From positions 1-64,000 of the forward strand of contig FMTX01000013.1 in NCBI GenBank assembly GCA_900100895.1: 64,000 nucleotides of DNA. Reading direction: 5' to 3'. This document shows positions 17,697-26,261 of this stretch, in pieces. The position numbers and the translations under genes were made by a program. The notes under the pieces are model-generated. The model was not told the origin of the DNA and searched no databases. It saw only the letters and a program-made list of their open reading frames with translations. Origin of the DNA: Lachnospiraceae bacterium YSD2013 (GTDB lineage: Bacteria > Bacillota > Clostridia > Lachnospirales > Lachnospiraceae). How positions within the stretch are numbered: the first letter of the stretch is position 1; each line of letters begins with the position of its first letter.

Positions 17697-18716
17697 TTAA
17701 GCCTCCAATAATACACATGAATAGTTGCCGAGGATGTCGTAACCGGTTACAAGAATTCTCTTGCAAGAAGCCTTCACTCCGTCGAAGAGCTTGTCGTTAA
17801 GTTCCTTCTTCTTAAGGCACATGGTGCCGAGTACCAGGTTCATGTTGATGCTGCTTCCCATGATGTCGCCGACGAGTTTGTTGGCCTTGCCGGATACCGG
17901 AACTTCGGGGAACATATCCTTCATGATTCTTGTTTCAAGCTTGCCGATTCTGTCATCGGTTGATGTATGTAATACCGCATCTACGGGCTTTCCGTCCGAT
18001 AAGCATCTTTCGATGCACTTTCTGATTCGTCTTTCGTTGGTAGCTTCATTTTCCTTGGTGTTGCTGCCGAGATTCATGTTGACCATCTTCTTGATGGAGC
18101 AGATGCTCTGATCCTTGAAGTTCTCGTTGCCTACCAGGAAGATTGAGCAGTTCTCCGAGTAATTTCTGGGCTCATCGCCTGCGTCGTGTAATGCCTTAAC
18201 AACTTCTTCGCTGTACTCGTCTGCAAAAGCACTGAAGATTAAGTCTGCCTTGTCTTCGTTGATTAAGTCTTCCGAGAAGCTTAAGCTGTTGCTTCCCTGA
18301 AGCATTGTGCTTACGCCCTTGTAGCCGTGATCGATACATGCGATTCCGACGCACGCATTGGCTACGGTGTTGGAGAACTTAGCCGGACTGCAGATCTCAG
18401 GTTCTTTTTCCAGAACTTCTCTTGCAAAAAGAAGGTTCGTGGTCACCGGACCGTATTCCGAAGAAAAGATGGTTCCGATTCTCTCAGCCGGATACTTCTC
18501 AAGTGTTTCTTTATTGTTGTTAACAAGCTTCTCAAGAACCGACATGTACATCTTTGAAAATCTGTCTGAGCTTCTCTTAAGCTTGGGAGGCATGTTTACT
18601 TCGAAGTCGTAATTTTTTTCAAGTTCAACTTCGCTTCCGATATTCTCCCAGCAGGAATCCATCGAATCGCCGAGGGAGCTGATGCAACCCGCATCCAAAA
18701 TATATAAGTCTTTCAT
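17697..18716 (-). CDS. Ketosynthase-like chain-length factor (no active-site Cys)
   Basis: This 339-residue protein is shorter than and divergent from ketosynthases but keeps the fold pattern. PAERIGTIFSSEYGPV and VANACVGIACIDHGYKGVS come before the nucleophile elbow, where STMLQGSNS places Gln (Q140) at the catalytic Cys position. Cys-to-Gln is the hallmark of chain-length factors, which dimerise with the active ketosynthase and set chain length. A His remains in AVLHTSTDD. It lies 12 nt after the ketosynthase gene, as expected for a KS-CLF pair. Confidence 0.75.
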   Translation of the reverse strand: MKDLYILDAGCISSLGDSMDSCWENIGSEVELEKNYDFEVNMPPKLKRSSDRFSKMYMSVLEKLVNNNKETLEKYPAERIGTIFSSEYGPVTTNLLFAREVLEKEPEICSPAKFSNTVANACVGIACIDHGYKGVSTMLQGSNSLSFSEDLINEDKADLIFSAFADEYSEEVVKALHDAGDEPRNYSENCSIFLVGNENFKDQSICSIKKMVNMNLGSNTKENEATNERRIRKCIERCLSDGKPVDAVLHTSTDDRIGKLETRIMKDMFPEVPVSGKANKLVGDIMGSSINMNLVLGTMCLKKKELNDKLFDGVKASCKRILVTGYDILGNYSCVLLEA

Positions 18717-18728
18717 TCTCTACTCCTT

Positions 18729-19940
18729 TCAGCCGCACTGCCCGATGATGATTGATGATGAATGTCCGGCAAAAGCAAATGAGTTGGACATTGCATATCT
18801 GACATTCTTGTCGCGATAGGGCTTGTTAAGTAATTCTGCGTTCTCTGTATCCTCTGCTTCGGTTAAGTGGTTGTTACCCCACACCTTTTTGTCGTTGATG
18901 GCCATTACACAGAAGGCTGCCTCCACCATTCCGGCTGCTGCCAGGCAGTGACCTGTCAAATCTTTGGTTGAACCTACAACGGGCTTTTCTTTATTGCCTT
19001 CAAAAAGCATCTCCATTGCCTTAAGTTCCATTGCGTCGTTGTGCTCGGTTCCTGTTCCGTGAGCGTTTACGTAGTCGATATCTTCGGGCTTAAGACCTGC
19101 ATCCTTAAGAGCCATCTTCATGGTGCGGTACGCGCCTTCGCCGGTAGGATCGGGGCTGGTTCTGTGGTATGCGTCGTTGCCGATTCCGTATCCGTATACT
19201 TCTGCGAGAATGTTAGCGTTTCTTTCTTTGGCATGTTCGTAAGATTCGAGCAAAAGAATGGCTCCGCCTTCGCCAAGGTTGATTCCTGTTCTGTTCTTAT
19301 CAAAGGGTGTACATACGCCCTTGTTCATGTTCTTCATGGAGTTGAATCCGTATGTGGAGAACTCTGTTGCGGGGTCGATTCCCACTACAACCGCGAGGTC
19401 GCATTCGCCGCTTCTGATCTTTGAAAATGCTGTACAGATTGCGGTAGTTCCTGCTGAACATGCTGAGTTGTTGATGAAGTACTGGCCACCGATTTTAAGC
19501 TTGTCCTGGAAGGGCTTAACCATGTACTTGGGATAGTCCGCAAATCTCTGAGGGATGTACTTTCCTTCCGCGATGTCGCTTGTGTACTCGATAAGGTGTG
19601 TGTTGCTGCCTACGGAAGTTGCCATCGACATGATTGCTCTTTCATCGAGTGAGTCGATTTCCTCGGCGGTAATGCCTGAGTCTTCAAGGAGCTGGTCGAT
19701 AAGTCTGTCTGTAAGAATCTCCATTCTGGAAGGCTTGTCGAGCTCTCTTACTCTGTAAGGGATGTCTGCCTTTACTTCGCCGAACATGTCGCTTGTAAGC
19801 TTCTCTGCTTCAAAAAGTGTGATCTTGCCGACGCCGGTCTTGCCTTCGTAAAGGGACTTAAGCACTTCTTCTTTGTTGTTGCCGATGGCACATGTGATGC
19901 CAAGGCCTGTGATTACTACTCTTTGTTTGTTACTTTCCAC
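18729..19940 (-). CDS. Beta-ketoacyl-ACP synthase (type II PKS ketosynthase, FabF-like)
   Basis: This 403-residue protein has the full Cys-His-His triad: C161 (NNSACSAGTT), H294 (NAHGTGTEHND) and H331 (DLTGHCLAAAG). It condenses malonyl-ACP with the growing acyl chain. It is followed by a Cys-less partner and preceded by an ACP, which favours a dedicated type II PKS over a housekeeping FabF. The primer unit cannot be told from the sequence. Confidence 0.9.
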   Translation of the reverse strand: MESNKQRVVITGLGITCAIGNNKEEVLKSLYEGKTGVGKITLFEAEKLTSDMFGEVKADIPYRVRELDKPSRMEILTDRLIDQLLEDSGITAEEIDSLDERAIMSMATSVGSNTHLIEYTSDIAEGKYIPQRFADYPKYMVKPFQDKLKIGGQYFINNSACSAGTTAICTAFSKIRSGECDLAVVVGIDPATEFSTYGFNSMKNMNKGVCTPFDKNRTGINLGEGGAILLLESYEHAKERNANILAEVYGYGIGNDAYHRTSPDPTGEGAYRTMKMALKDAGLKPEDIDYVNAHGTGTEHNDAMELKAMEMLFEGNKEKPVVGSTKDLTGHCLAAAGMVEAAFCVMAINDKKVWGNNHLTEAEDTENAELLNKPYRDKNVRYAMSNSFAFAGHSSSIIIGQCG

Positions 19941-19961
19941 TCTTTGTTACCCCCGGGTCGA

Positions 19962-20258
19962 TTACTCTACGCCTGCACCTACAAGTTCCTTGCCCTCTGC
20001 CTGCTTCTGTCTTACGTACTCTGCAAGGGTGTTGATGCTCTTGAATGCATCCATCTCGTCTTCGTCTACCACTACGTCGAAGTCCTTCTTAAGACCTACC
20101 ACGATTTCAAGTGAGTCTACGGAGTCAAGTCCGAGGCCTTCACAATCTTCGGTAGCGAAGATCTGCTGATCGTAGTCGAAGTTCTCAACGTCTACGTCCT
20201 CAAGATCAAGTCTGTCAATAATCATTTCAAGAATCTGCCTTTCAAGTGTTTTTTCCAT
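19962..20258 (-). CDS. Acyl carrier protein
   Basis: This 98-residue acidic protein carries the phosphopantetheine site in GLGLDSVDSLEIVV (S46), preceded by an ACP-like first helix (LERQILEMIIDRLDLEDVD). It carries growing chains for the adjacent ketosynthase. Two phosphopantetheinyl transferases in the same operon can activate it. The insert DYDQQIFATEDCEG before the DSVDSLE motif is somewhat longer than in fatty acid ACPs. Confidence 0.93.
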   Translation of the reverse strand: MEKTLERQILEMIIDRLDLEDVDVENFDYDQQIFATEDCEGLGLDSVDSLEIVVGLKKDFDVVVDEDEMDAFKSINTLAEYVRQKQAEGKELVGAGVE

Positions 20259-20281
20259 TTTGTTTTCCTCCTAAAATTTGT

Positions 20282-21211
20282 TTAAATGTTGTTTTTAATA
20301 TAAGAAAAGACTTCCGATTCAATCGAAGCTATTCTTTCTATTACGTTTTCAAGTTCTTCGCAGTTGATTTCCTGGTGTAAACATACGAAGTTAACTACTG
20401 ATCTGATTACCTTTCTCCAGAGGCCGCCGGCCACGCGAAGGTTGTTGACTTCTTTGGGGTCGAGATAATCTTTCTTTTGCAGCGCTTCCCAGTACTCTTT
20501 TCTGTAGAGGAAGTTGCTTCCCGATACGAGGGTTCCTAAGAATATCTTCTGAGCGGTCTCGTCAAGAGATTTGAAGTTTTTAAGGATCTGTAAAACCTTT
20601 GTGTATCCGAACTTTCCGCCGTTCCAAAGAAGGTCACCCGTATCGTATTCGTCGTAATCGGCGAGGCAGTTGTCCATGCTTTCTTTAATGTTCTCGCTGA
20701 TTTTTTCTTTGTTTAAGTTGCTGCCGAGAAGTCTTACTATCAGAACGCTGTCTACGCTCGGCTTCATCTCGAAGCTCTTAAGCTTTTCAAGCTGCTCTTT
20801 GGTGACTTCCATCTCGTACTCGGTTTCGTCGGGCTCCATTCCCTTGAGTATCAAAGTGTCCTCATCCTTAACGCTTGCCTTGAATGCCGAGAGTGAAATT
20901 GCCACCTGCTTGGTATCCTTGTGAAGCATGTCGATGTTCTCAAGAAGGATCTTTGGAAGAAAAAGAAGTACTTTCTCCAAATTGACACCGGGTTTAAAGA
21001 TGTCGTCTATTGTGAGCTTCTCGTATGTGATTCCCAGCTTCTCAAGTAATTCTTCCTGACTCGATACGTATCTTGACTTCACCATGTATACGTTGTTGCC
21101 GTCGTAGTTTAAACAGAACACTCCGTTACATAAGCCGATGGTGCAGATCGCGTCATCATATGAAACTTCCGGAACCAGCTCCGAGATGTAATATGCATCG
21201 CATGAAATCAT
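20282..21211 (-). CDS. Protein of unknown function in the PKS/NRPS operon
   Basis: This 309-residue soluble protein was not recognised. It begins MISCDAYYISELVPEVSYDDAIC and ends with a helical region containing FLYRKEYWEALQKKD and RVAGGLWRKVIRSVVNF. That layout, a small mixed N-terminal half and a helical C-terminal half, loosely recalls BtrH-type acyltransferases. The likeness is weak and C4 has not been shown to be catalytic. Its 3' neighbour is the ACP and it overlaps the second phosphopantetheinyl transferase gene by 4 bp, so a role on ACP-bound intermediates or in product release is plausible. Confidence 0.6.
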   Translation of the reverse strand: MISCDAYYISELVPEVSYDDAICTIGLCNGVFCLNYDGNNVYMVKSRYVSSQEELLEKLGITYEKLTIDDIFKPGVNLEKVLLFLPKILLENIDMLHKDTKQVAISLSAFKASVKDEDTLILKGMEPDETEYEMEVTKEQLEKLKSFEMKPSVDSVLIVRLLGSNLNKEKISENIKESMDNCLADYDEYDTGDLLWNGGKFGYTKVLQILKNFKSLDETAQKIFLGTLVSGSNFLYRKEYWEALQKKDYLDPKEVNNLRVAGGLWRKVIRSVVNFVCLHQEINCEELENVIERIASIESEVFSYIKNNI

Positions 21212-21699
21212 GTTTTTCTCCTTTCCTGTTTATTTTTGTATCCCCATACCAACATATATTTGTCGCTTTCCCGTACCTTGACTTTCGCTTCGCATATCGT
21301 GTCGCCCTTTTTGTATCCCGCCAGGAGCGTTTCGTCTTCGCACTCCTCAGTCGACACTATGGGGTAATACGTGTGTAATCCGTCGCCTTCCATCTTTCCT
21401 ATGGCTTCGTGCAGACACCACCTGACTTCGTCCCGTATCTTGCAATCCTTCGGAAAAAGAATGTCCATGGCGTCTTTTCTTCCGCTAAGCTTATTCTTAT
21501 GCTCGATATCAACGCCGACCTCCGGGTCTCTTGATATCGCAGCCACCGAATACTTGTCCGTATGTGAAATCGAGTATCGTATATCGGTTAACGGTCCTAT
21601 TTTTTCTCTGATTCTCTTACTCTTCTCCGACCGGGGTACTTTTTCGTCTCCGTAATCTACGCTGACCAGCCGGACTTTTGCGTCAAATTCATGTTCCAT
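21208..21699 (-). CDS. 4'-phosphopantetheinyl transferase family protein (short)
   Basis: This 163-residue protein has the transferase core motifs ISHTDKYSVAAIS, VGVDIEHKNK (metal-binding Asp and Glu) and WCLHEAIGKMEGDGL, the counterpart of WTxKEAxxKxxGxG with His in place of the first Lys. It is shorter than Sfp and lacks most of the N-terminal pseudo-repeat. It would attach phosphopantetheine to the ACP or NRPS carriers. It overlaps both neighbours, so it is tightly coupled. It is one of two such enzymes in the operon. Confidence 0.75.
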   Translation of the reverse strand: MEHEFDAKVRLVSVDYGDEKVPRSEKSKRIREKIGPLTDIRYSISHTDKYSVAAISRDPEVGVDIEHKNKLSGRKDAMDILFPKDCKIRDEVRWCLHEAIGKMEGDGLHTYYPIVSTEECEDETLLAGYKKGDTICEAKVKVRESDKYMLVWGYKNKQERRKT

Positions 21700-22015
21700 A
21701 ACTTGGTACTAAATCCACCACAATCTTTGCACTGTTGACTGTCTTGTCATTTCTTTCTATCGATTGTTTGAATGTGTACCTGTTATCCTTGCTTCCCTTG
21801 CACTCCGTAATTACCTTTAGGGAGTTGCCTGTGAATGTGGAAGAGATGTACTTCATATCCGCTTCCCTGATAACAAATGACACATTGTCCTGATTCTTTT
21901 CCTTGCACAGATACTTAAATATTCCGTGCTCGTAAAATCTAAAATAAATTGAGTGATGCACCATTCCGTAAGGATCGATGTCATCGATGTTCACTATTTC
22001 TTCACTGGTCACCAT
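21689..22015 (-). CDS. 4HBT-type hot-dog thioesterase
   Basis: This 108-residue protein has the 4-hydroxybenzoyl-CoA thioesterase pattern DIDPYGMVHHSIYFRFYEHG (about 12-31), with the Asp and paired His expected near the active site. It could hydrolyse a thioester to release or proofread the polyketide chain. It overlaps the downstream transferase gene by 11 bp. It is shorter than the usual 130-140 residues but covers the fold. Confidence 0.75.
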   Translation of the reverse strand: MVTSEEIVNIDDIDPYGMVHHSIYFRFYEHGIFKYLCKEKNQDNVSFVIREADMKYISSTFTGNSLKVITECKGSKDNRYTFKQSIERNDKTVNSAKIVVDLVPSYGT

Positions 22016-22020
22016 TTTTT

Positions 22021-22443
22021 CTATACCGTCTTCCTTTCCATGTTGTAGTTACGTATTCTTTCCACAAGTTCGGGGTTGAAGCGGTACTGCACGCCTTTCT
22101 TTCTTGAGCACACCGCAATGTCGAATCTTGCACTTAACTTGCTTACCCCGTCCTGAACTATCGCTTGGTTAAAAACTATCTTTCCCACATCCGGAGTTTC
22201 TATCTCCGTCTCGATACTGACATTTCTGTCATCGAGGTTGATGGGTATTTTGTTCTCACATTTGATCTTGGCCACGAGGAACTGAACTTCGTCCTCGGGG
22301 TCATAGAATTCATATATGTTTAACGCATCGGCCACTTCAAATCTGGCCTTTTCGAAATATCTCATAGCCCGTCCGGGTTTAAACAACGACATTCGGTCAA
22401 AGTCGCAAAAGAAAAGTTCTACATTCTCAATCAGTTTTTTCAT
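22021..22443 (-). CDS. Hot-dog-fold thioesterase-like protein (divergent)
   Basis: This 140-residue protein resembles acyl-CoA thioesterases of the 4HBT group (CDFDRMSLFKPGRAMRYFEKARFEVADAL, about 13-41), but the catalytic Asp and His residues of the group are not conserved. It overlaps the glycosyltransferase gene by 17 bp and precedes the more typical thioesterase by 5 nt. A paired or non-catalytic partner role is possible. Confidence 0.6.
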   Translation of the reverse strand: MKKLIENVELFFCDFDRMSLFKPGRAMRYFEKARFEVADALNIYEFYDPEDEVQFLVAKIKCENKIPINLDDRNVSIETEIETPDVGKIVFNQAIVQDGVSKLSARFDIAVCSRKKGVQYRFNPELVERIRNYNMERKTV

Positions 22444-23695
22444 TCAGGTATTCCTTAATAATGTCTGCCGCCTTGCTTTCTGCCGAATATGCCGGGTCAA
22501 TTAAATACTTCCTGACGATTTCTCCGCCTGCCTTCGCGCCTTCGATAAATTCCGGGTCGCTCCAGGCTTTTTCAAGCGCCTCTTTGATGCTCTCGGTTGA
22601 AACCTTCTCCTTGGGGATCAGTACGCCGTAGTGTTTCTTTTGCATCGTCTCTAAGTTGTACTGCTGCTCCATGAAGAGCGGGATTCCCACGAAGGGCTTA
22701 CCTGCGGCTATTACCGAGTAGATGGTGCCCTGGCCTCCGTGTGTGATACATGCGTCAACTTTGCCTGCCATCTCGTATACCGGATAAGCGTCCGCAAAGT
22801 GGAAGTTGTCGGGATATTTCTTTTTTTCGTCGTCTGTCATCCTGGTGGTGGATATGTAGTACTCGTAGTCAAGATCTTTAAGAGCTTTTAATACTCTTTC
22901 GAAATCTTCGCTTGTTCCGGAGGACCCCATAACGATAAAGATTTTTTTCTTTGGCTTCTCATCCATGTCTGCCGTAACTTCCGGCATCTCTATCTTTTTC
23001 TTATGGAAAATCGGTCCGCAGTACTTGTATCCGTCACCCTTCTCGCCGAATTCCGGCGGGTCGGAAGCTATGTTTAATTCGCCTTCGAAAATGTCCAGGT
23101 CGCTTTCGAATTTCTTAAGTCCGTACATTTCGTTGACCTTGTTCCATTCGGCCGATGATTCGTTGTATATCGAAAACATCTTTTTAACGAAATCAAGCAT
23201 GACCTCTTTGTTTTGATTCATCTTGTTTTTATCGAAATATCGATTTAATATGCTGTTCTCAGGTAAGGAATCTATCTTTCTTAAGAAGAAGTTCTTGGAT
23301 ACTACCGAGGAAAGCACCCACACCAGAGGGACTTTAAGTATCCTTGCGGATATACTGAGTGTTGTTCTGTAGCCCGTAACCACCATAACGGGGTTGTACT
23401 TCTTCATCACTTCTACTTCTGCGCTGACGGTTCGGTTGATTTCTTCAGCGGTAGCGTAGTTGTTAACGTAAGTGTCCATGTCCATCATCTTTTCGATGCG
23501 CTCGGGAGTGAACCACTCTTCGTCTCCCGGGACCTTGGCTCGTTCAAACTTCGCTTCGTCCACCATGAAATCGTATTTGCCTTCTCCGAGGTATACTACC
23601 TTGTATCCTCTTTTCTCAAGCTCTTCGCCTATACCGACCATCCTGTGAGTCTCGCCCCAGTTATAAAGCGCAGATGCCACTATAATCGTCTTCAC
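22427..23695 (-). CDS. GT1-family UDP-glycosyltransferase
   Basis: This 422-residue protein has the GT-B layout of macrolide or antibiotic glycosyltransferases. A first half starts MKTIIVASALYNWGETHRMVG. The C-terminal donor-binding region is VDACITHGGQGTIYSVIAAGKPFVGIPLFMEQQ, with the conserved His-Gly-Gly and Pro residues. It probably adds a sugar to the PKS/NRPS product, either as a final decoration or as a protective group. No sugar-nucleotide biosynthesis genes lie nearby, so the donor would come from general metabolism. Confidence 0.88.
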   Translation of the reverse strand: MKTIIVASALYNWGETHRMVGIGEELEKRGYKVVYLGEGKYDFMVDEAKFERAKVPGDEEWFTPERIEKMMDMDTYVNNYATAEEINRTVSAEVEVMKKYNPVMVVTGYRTTLSISARILKVPLVWVLSSVVSKNFFLRKIDSLPENSILNRYFDKNKMNQNKEVMLDFVKKMFSIYNESSAEWNKVNEMYGLKKFESDLDIFEGELNIASDPPEFGEKGDGYKYCGPIFHKKKIEMPEVTADMDEKPKKKIFIVMGSSGTSEDFERVLKALKDLDYEYYISTTRMTDDEKKKYPDNFHFADAYPVYEMAGKVDACITHGGQGTIYSVIAAGKPFVGIPLFMEQQYNLETMQKKHYGVLIPKEKVSTESIKEALEKAWSDPEFIEGAKAGGEIVRKYLIDPAYSAESKAADIIKEYLNEKTD

Positions 23696-23696
23696 T

Positions 23697-24395
23697 TCAT
23701 GCCCCTCTCTTCTGTAAGATGCTTCCTGTAAGATCCTTAAGCCTTACCTCCTGCATATCTATGCGCTCATCTTCCGAGCAAACCGATAAGTAATAATTTC
23801 CGGGAAGTTTTTCGGTATGAAATACCACACCCGGTTTCTGCGACTGCTCCAAGTCATCCATGACGCCGAAAGCTTTCATTGCCGTGTATAACCCCGTACC
23901 TCTGTACTTTACGTAGCTTTCTTTTAACGTCCAAAGCTTGGTCAGCAGCGCGCTCTTTCTGACCGTTTCAAGATTTTCTATCTTCTTAAATTCTTCTTTG
24001 GTCAAAAAAACAGGTGCGATTTCCTCCATTTCATCGCTTACTTTTTCCACATCAATTCCTACTTTCTTATCTCCGTACGCTATAACCACCCATTCTCCGG
24101 AATGTGATATGTTGAAATGGAAGCAATCCGTATTCTCCAAATAAGGTTTTCCATACCTTTCGTATAAAATCTTTGGTACCAAGCCCTCCCGGGTGAATTC
24201 TTCGTAACATACTCTTAACAACAATTCGGCACAGATACATCGATATGCGTCTTCGATATGCACGTATCCGGAGGCTTTTTCTCTCCTTTCTTTTGATGCC
24301 TCACTTTTCAGCAACTCGTATGTAATACTGTCCATTTCTTTAATATTCAAATACTTTATGTTCAAGATATTCACCCGGTGAGCCTTTAGTTTCAT
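23697..24395 (-). CDS. Sfp-type 4'-phosphopantetheinyl transferase
   Basis: This protein of 232 residues has the full Sfp pattern: RYGKPYLEN, FNISHSGEWVVIAYG, VGIDVEKVSDE (metal site) and LWTLKESYVKYRGTGL. It converts apo carrier domains to the holo form with CoA, and is the best candidate for priming the NRPS and ACP. The ATG at 24395 was chosen because the Sfp-like region begins there (MKLKAHRVNILNI). An in-frame TTG at 24428 would add 11 residues; neither start has a strong ribosome binding site. Confidence 0.88.
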   Translation of the reverse strand: MKLKAHRVNILNIKYLNIKEMDSITYELLKSEASKERREKASGYVHIEDAYRCICAELLLRVCYEEFTREGLVPKILYERYGKPYLENTDCFHFNISHSGEWVVIAYGDKKVGIDVEKVSDEMEEIAPVFLTKEEFKKIENLETVRKSALLTKLWTLKESYVKYRGTGLYTAMKAFGVMDDLEQSQKPGVVFHTEKLPGNYYLSVCSEDERIDMQEVRLKDLTGSILQKRGA

Positions 24396-24452
24396 AAGTC
24401 TGGAAGCCTGTTTATAATAAACCGCCAAAGCGCTTTATTATCGGTCGCTTTC

Positions 24453-24475
24453 GAATAAGTCCCTTGGACTTATTC
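24453..24475 (-). other. Perfect hairpin after the AccDA gene
   Basis: GAATAAGTCC and GGACTTATTC form a 10-bp perfect stem with a 3-nt loop, 5 nt beyond the AccDA stop codon. No T-run follows, so it is not a standard terminator. It may stabilise the upstream transcript or lower downstream expression within the operon. Confidence 0.5.
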
Positions 24476-24479
24476 CAGC

Positions 24480-26114
24480 TCAGTACTGCCTGAACTTCTG
24501 ATATCGCTCTTTAACTACTGTGTTTACGTTCTTCTTGCGGTATTTATTCAAAAATCCCATTATTTCGTATTTAAGTTCCGCGCAAATGGTTGCCATGTTG
24601 CTTTTGGTTACAGGCTCATCTTCGTAGATGATCTTGTCGATGACCTTTAAGTTAAATAAGTCTCTTGCCTCAAGCTTCATCTGGTTGGCCGCCTGCTCGA
24701 ACTTGGAGTTGTCCTTCCAAAGAATGCTTGCGTAACTTTCGGGAGTAATTACTGAGTAAACCGAGTTTTCAAGCATCCAGACTTCGTTGGCAATGCCCAA
24801 AGCAAGTGCGCCGCCGCTTCCGCCTTCACCGATTACAATTGAGAGGGTGGGAGTCTTTAATGTGCTCATCTCCATGAGGAGCTCGGCGATTGCCGTTCCC
24901 TGCCCGTCCTCTTCGGCTTCCTGCCCACAGGCGGCCCCGATTGTATCAATAAAGAATATAATTGGGCGTTTGAACTTTTCTGCCTGCTTTGCAAGTCTCA
25001 TAGCCTTTCTGTATCCCTGCGGTGAAGGCATTCCCCAGTTTCGGTAGGTCGCATCTTCCATTGATTCTTTGCCTTTTTGATGGCCTATGACCGTTACCGG
25101 AAATCCGTTTATCGAAGCAAGTCCGCCGATTACCGCATGATCGTCGCTGCCTGCTCTGTCTCCGCTAAGTTCAATAAATTCAGAGAACAGATTGTTGATG
25201 TAATCCATGCTGGTGGGTCTGTTAATGGATCTTGCTATCTGAACTCTTTCCCAGGGTGTTCTTTCGACGTATTTCTTAACTCTGATGTCGTCTTCCGTAA
25301 TGATTCTTCCCTGGACCATGTAGTAAATCTTGTGAGGCTTCTGATGGAGCTTGATGATTCTGTTAAGTGTCTCCTTCATGTCGTATCTGTCGACCACCAT
25401 ATCCACGAAGCCGTGATCTCTCTGGAACTGCGCCGTCTGGAATCCCGAAGGAAGCTTCTTGCCGGTGTTCTGTTCAATTACTCTTGCTCCGGCAAATCCG
25501 ATCATCGCGCCTTTCTCAGCAAGTATTACGTCTGCAAGTGTCGCAAAGCTTGCGGTTACGCCTCCCATGGTGGGATTGGTAAGTACCGAGATGTAAAGAA
25601 GTCCTGCGTCGCTGTGACGTTTAACCGCCGCTGCCGTCTTCTCCATTTGCATGAGGGCTATCATGCCTTCCTGCATTCTTGCTCCACCCGAGCAACAGAA
25701 GAGGATAACGGGGAGTTTCTTTCTGGTAGCTGTTTCAAATATTCTTGTTACCCTTTCTCCCACGATGTGTCCCATGCTGGCCATCATAAATCTTGTGTCC
25801 ATGACGCCGATTGCGGTTCTCACTCCTCCGATGGTGATTTCGCCGTCAATGATTGCATCATTTAATGAATGCTTATTTCTTGCTTTGTTGAAAACCTGCT
25901 CGTATAACTCGTCATTCAAAGGATTTGAGAAGTTTTCTTCGTTGCTCCATCTCTTAAAGGAATCTTCATCGGCAATCATCTCTATTCTTTTGAATGCATC
26001 CAGGCTTAAGTAGTTACCGCACTCGGGACAGATCGAGCCGTTTTTCTCGAGTACGGAGTTTGCAATCTCTGCTTTGCATTTTCCGCATATTCTGAATTCT
26101 TCGCTCATAGCCAT
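24480..26114 (-). CDS. accDA: Fused acetyl-CoA carboxylase carboxyltransferase beta-alpha subunits (AccD-AccA)
   Basis: This 544-residue protein joins AccD (zinc ribbon CGKCKAE and CPECG, about 10-32; CCSGGARMQEG; PTMGGVTASFA) to AccA (from about 283; GHQKGKESMEDA, GEGGSGGALALG, YSVITPESYASILW). Together they carboxylate acetyl-CoA to malonyl-CoA using biotin carrier and carboxylase subunits not present in this window. It is the first gene of the PKS/NRPS operon, so it appears to be a pathway-dedicated carboxyltransferase. The fusion occurs in some other bacteria. Confidence 0.93.
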   Translation of the reverse strand: MAMSEEFRICGKCKAEIANSVLEKNGSICPECGNYLSLDAFKRIEMIADEDSFKRWSNEENFSNPLNDELYEQVFNKARNKHSLNDAIIDGEITIGGVRTAIGVMDTRFMMASMGHIVGERVTRIFETATRKKLPVILFCCSGGARMQEGMIALMQMEKTAAAVKRHSDAGLLYISVLTNPTMGGVTASFATLADVILAEKGAMIGFAGARVIEQNTGKKLPSGFQTAQFQRDHGFVDMVVDRYDMKETLNRIIKLHQKPHKIYYMVQGRIITEDDIRVKKYVERTPWERVQIARSINRPTSMDYINNLFSEFIELSGDRAGSDDHAVIGGLASINGFPVTVIGHQKGKESMEDATYRNWGMPSPQGYRKAMRLAKQAEKFKRPIIFFIDTIGAACGQEAEEDGQGTAIAELLMEMSTLKTPTLSIVIGEGGSGGALALGIANEVWMLENSVYSVITPESYASILWKDNSKFEQAANQMKLEARDLFNLKVIDKIIYEDEPVTKSNMATICAELKYEIMGFLNKYRKKNVNTVVKERYQKFRQY

Positions 26115-26170
26115 TTCCTCTTTTTATTTTTGTTGTTTCTTTGTATTTGTTTTTACAGATCTGCTTTATA

Positions 26171-26236
26171 CTTATATGTTAAAATTTTGTGCTCCCTTTC
26201 TTAACCCCACTAAGTGGAAACATTTTTTCCATTTAC
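26171..26236 (-). promoter_or_regulatory. Promoter and regulator operator of the PKS/NRPS operon
   Basis: The inverted repeat TAAGTGGAAA-N5-TTTCCATTTA (26211-26235) is followed on the minus strand by TTTCCACTTAG, 33 nt, then TATAAG (complement of 26171-26176). A second -10-like TATAAA follows directly. The same arm and spacing recur at the promoters of both HTH-TPR regulators and of peptide gene 1. The minus-strand continuation TTAGTGGGGTT is also found beside the second regulator's operator. No good -35 is visible, which suits an activated promoter. Confidence 0.75.
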
Positions 26237-26261
26237 CTCAAGTTCTTTAAGGAGGGAGGTC

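Noticed and set aside
21208-24428. The two phosphopantetheinyl transferases considered as a recent duplication
   Set aside because: They differ in length and motifs (HEA against KES) and share little beyond the core, so they are distant paralogues.
25077-25865. 262-codon open frame on the plus strand, opposite accDA
   Set aside because: It is antisense to a strongly conserved enzyme, has no ribosome binding site or recognisable domain, and arises from the codon bias of the real gene.
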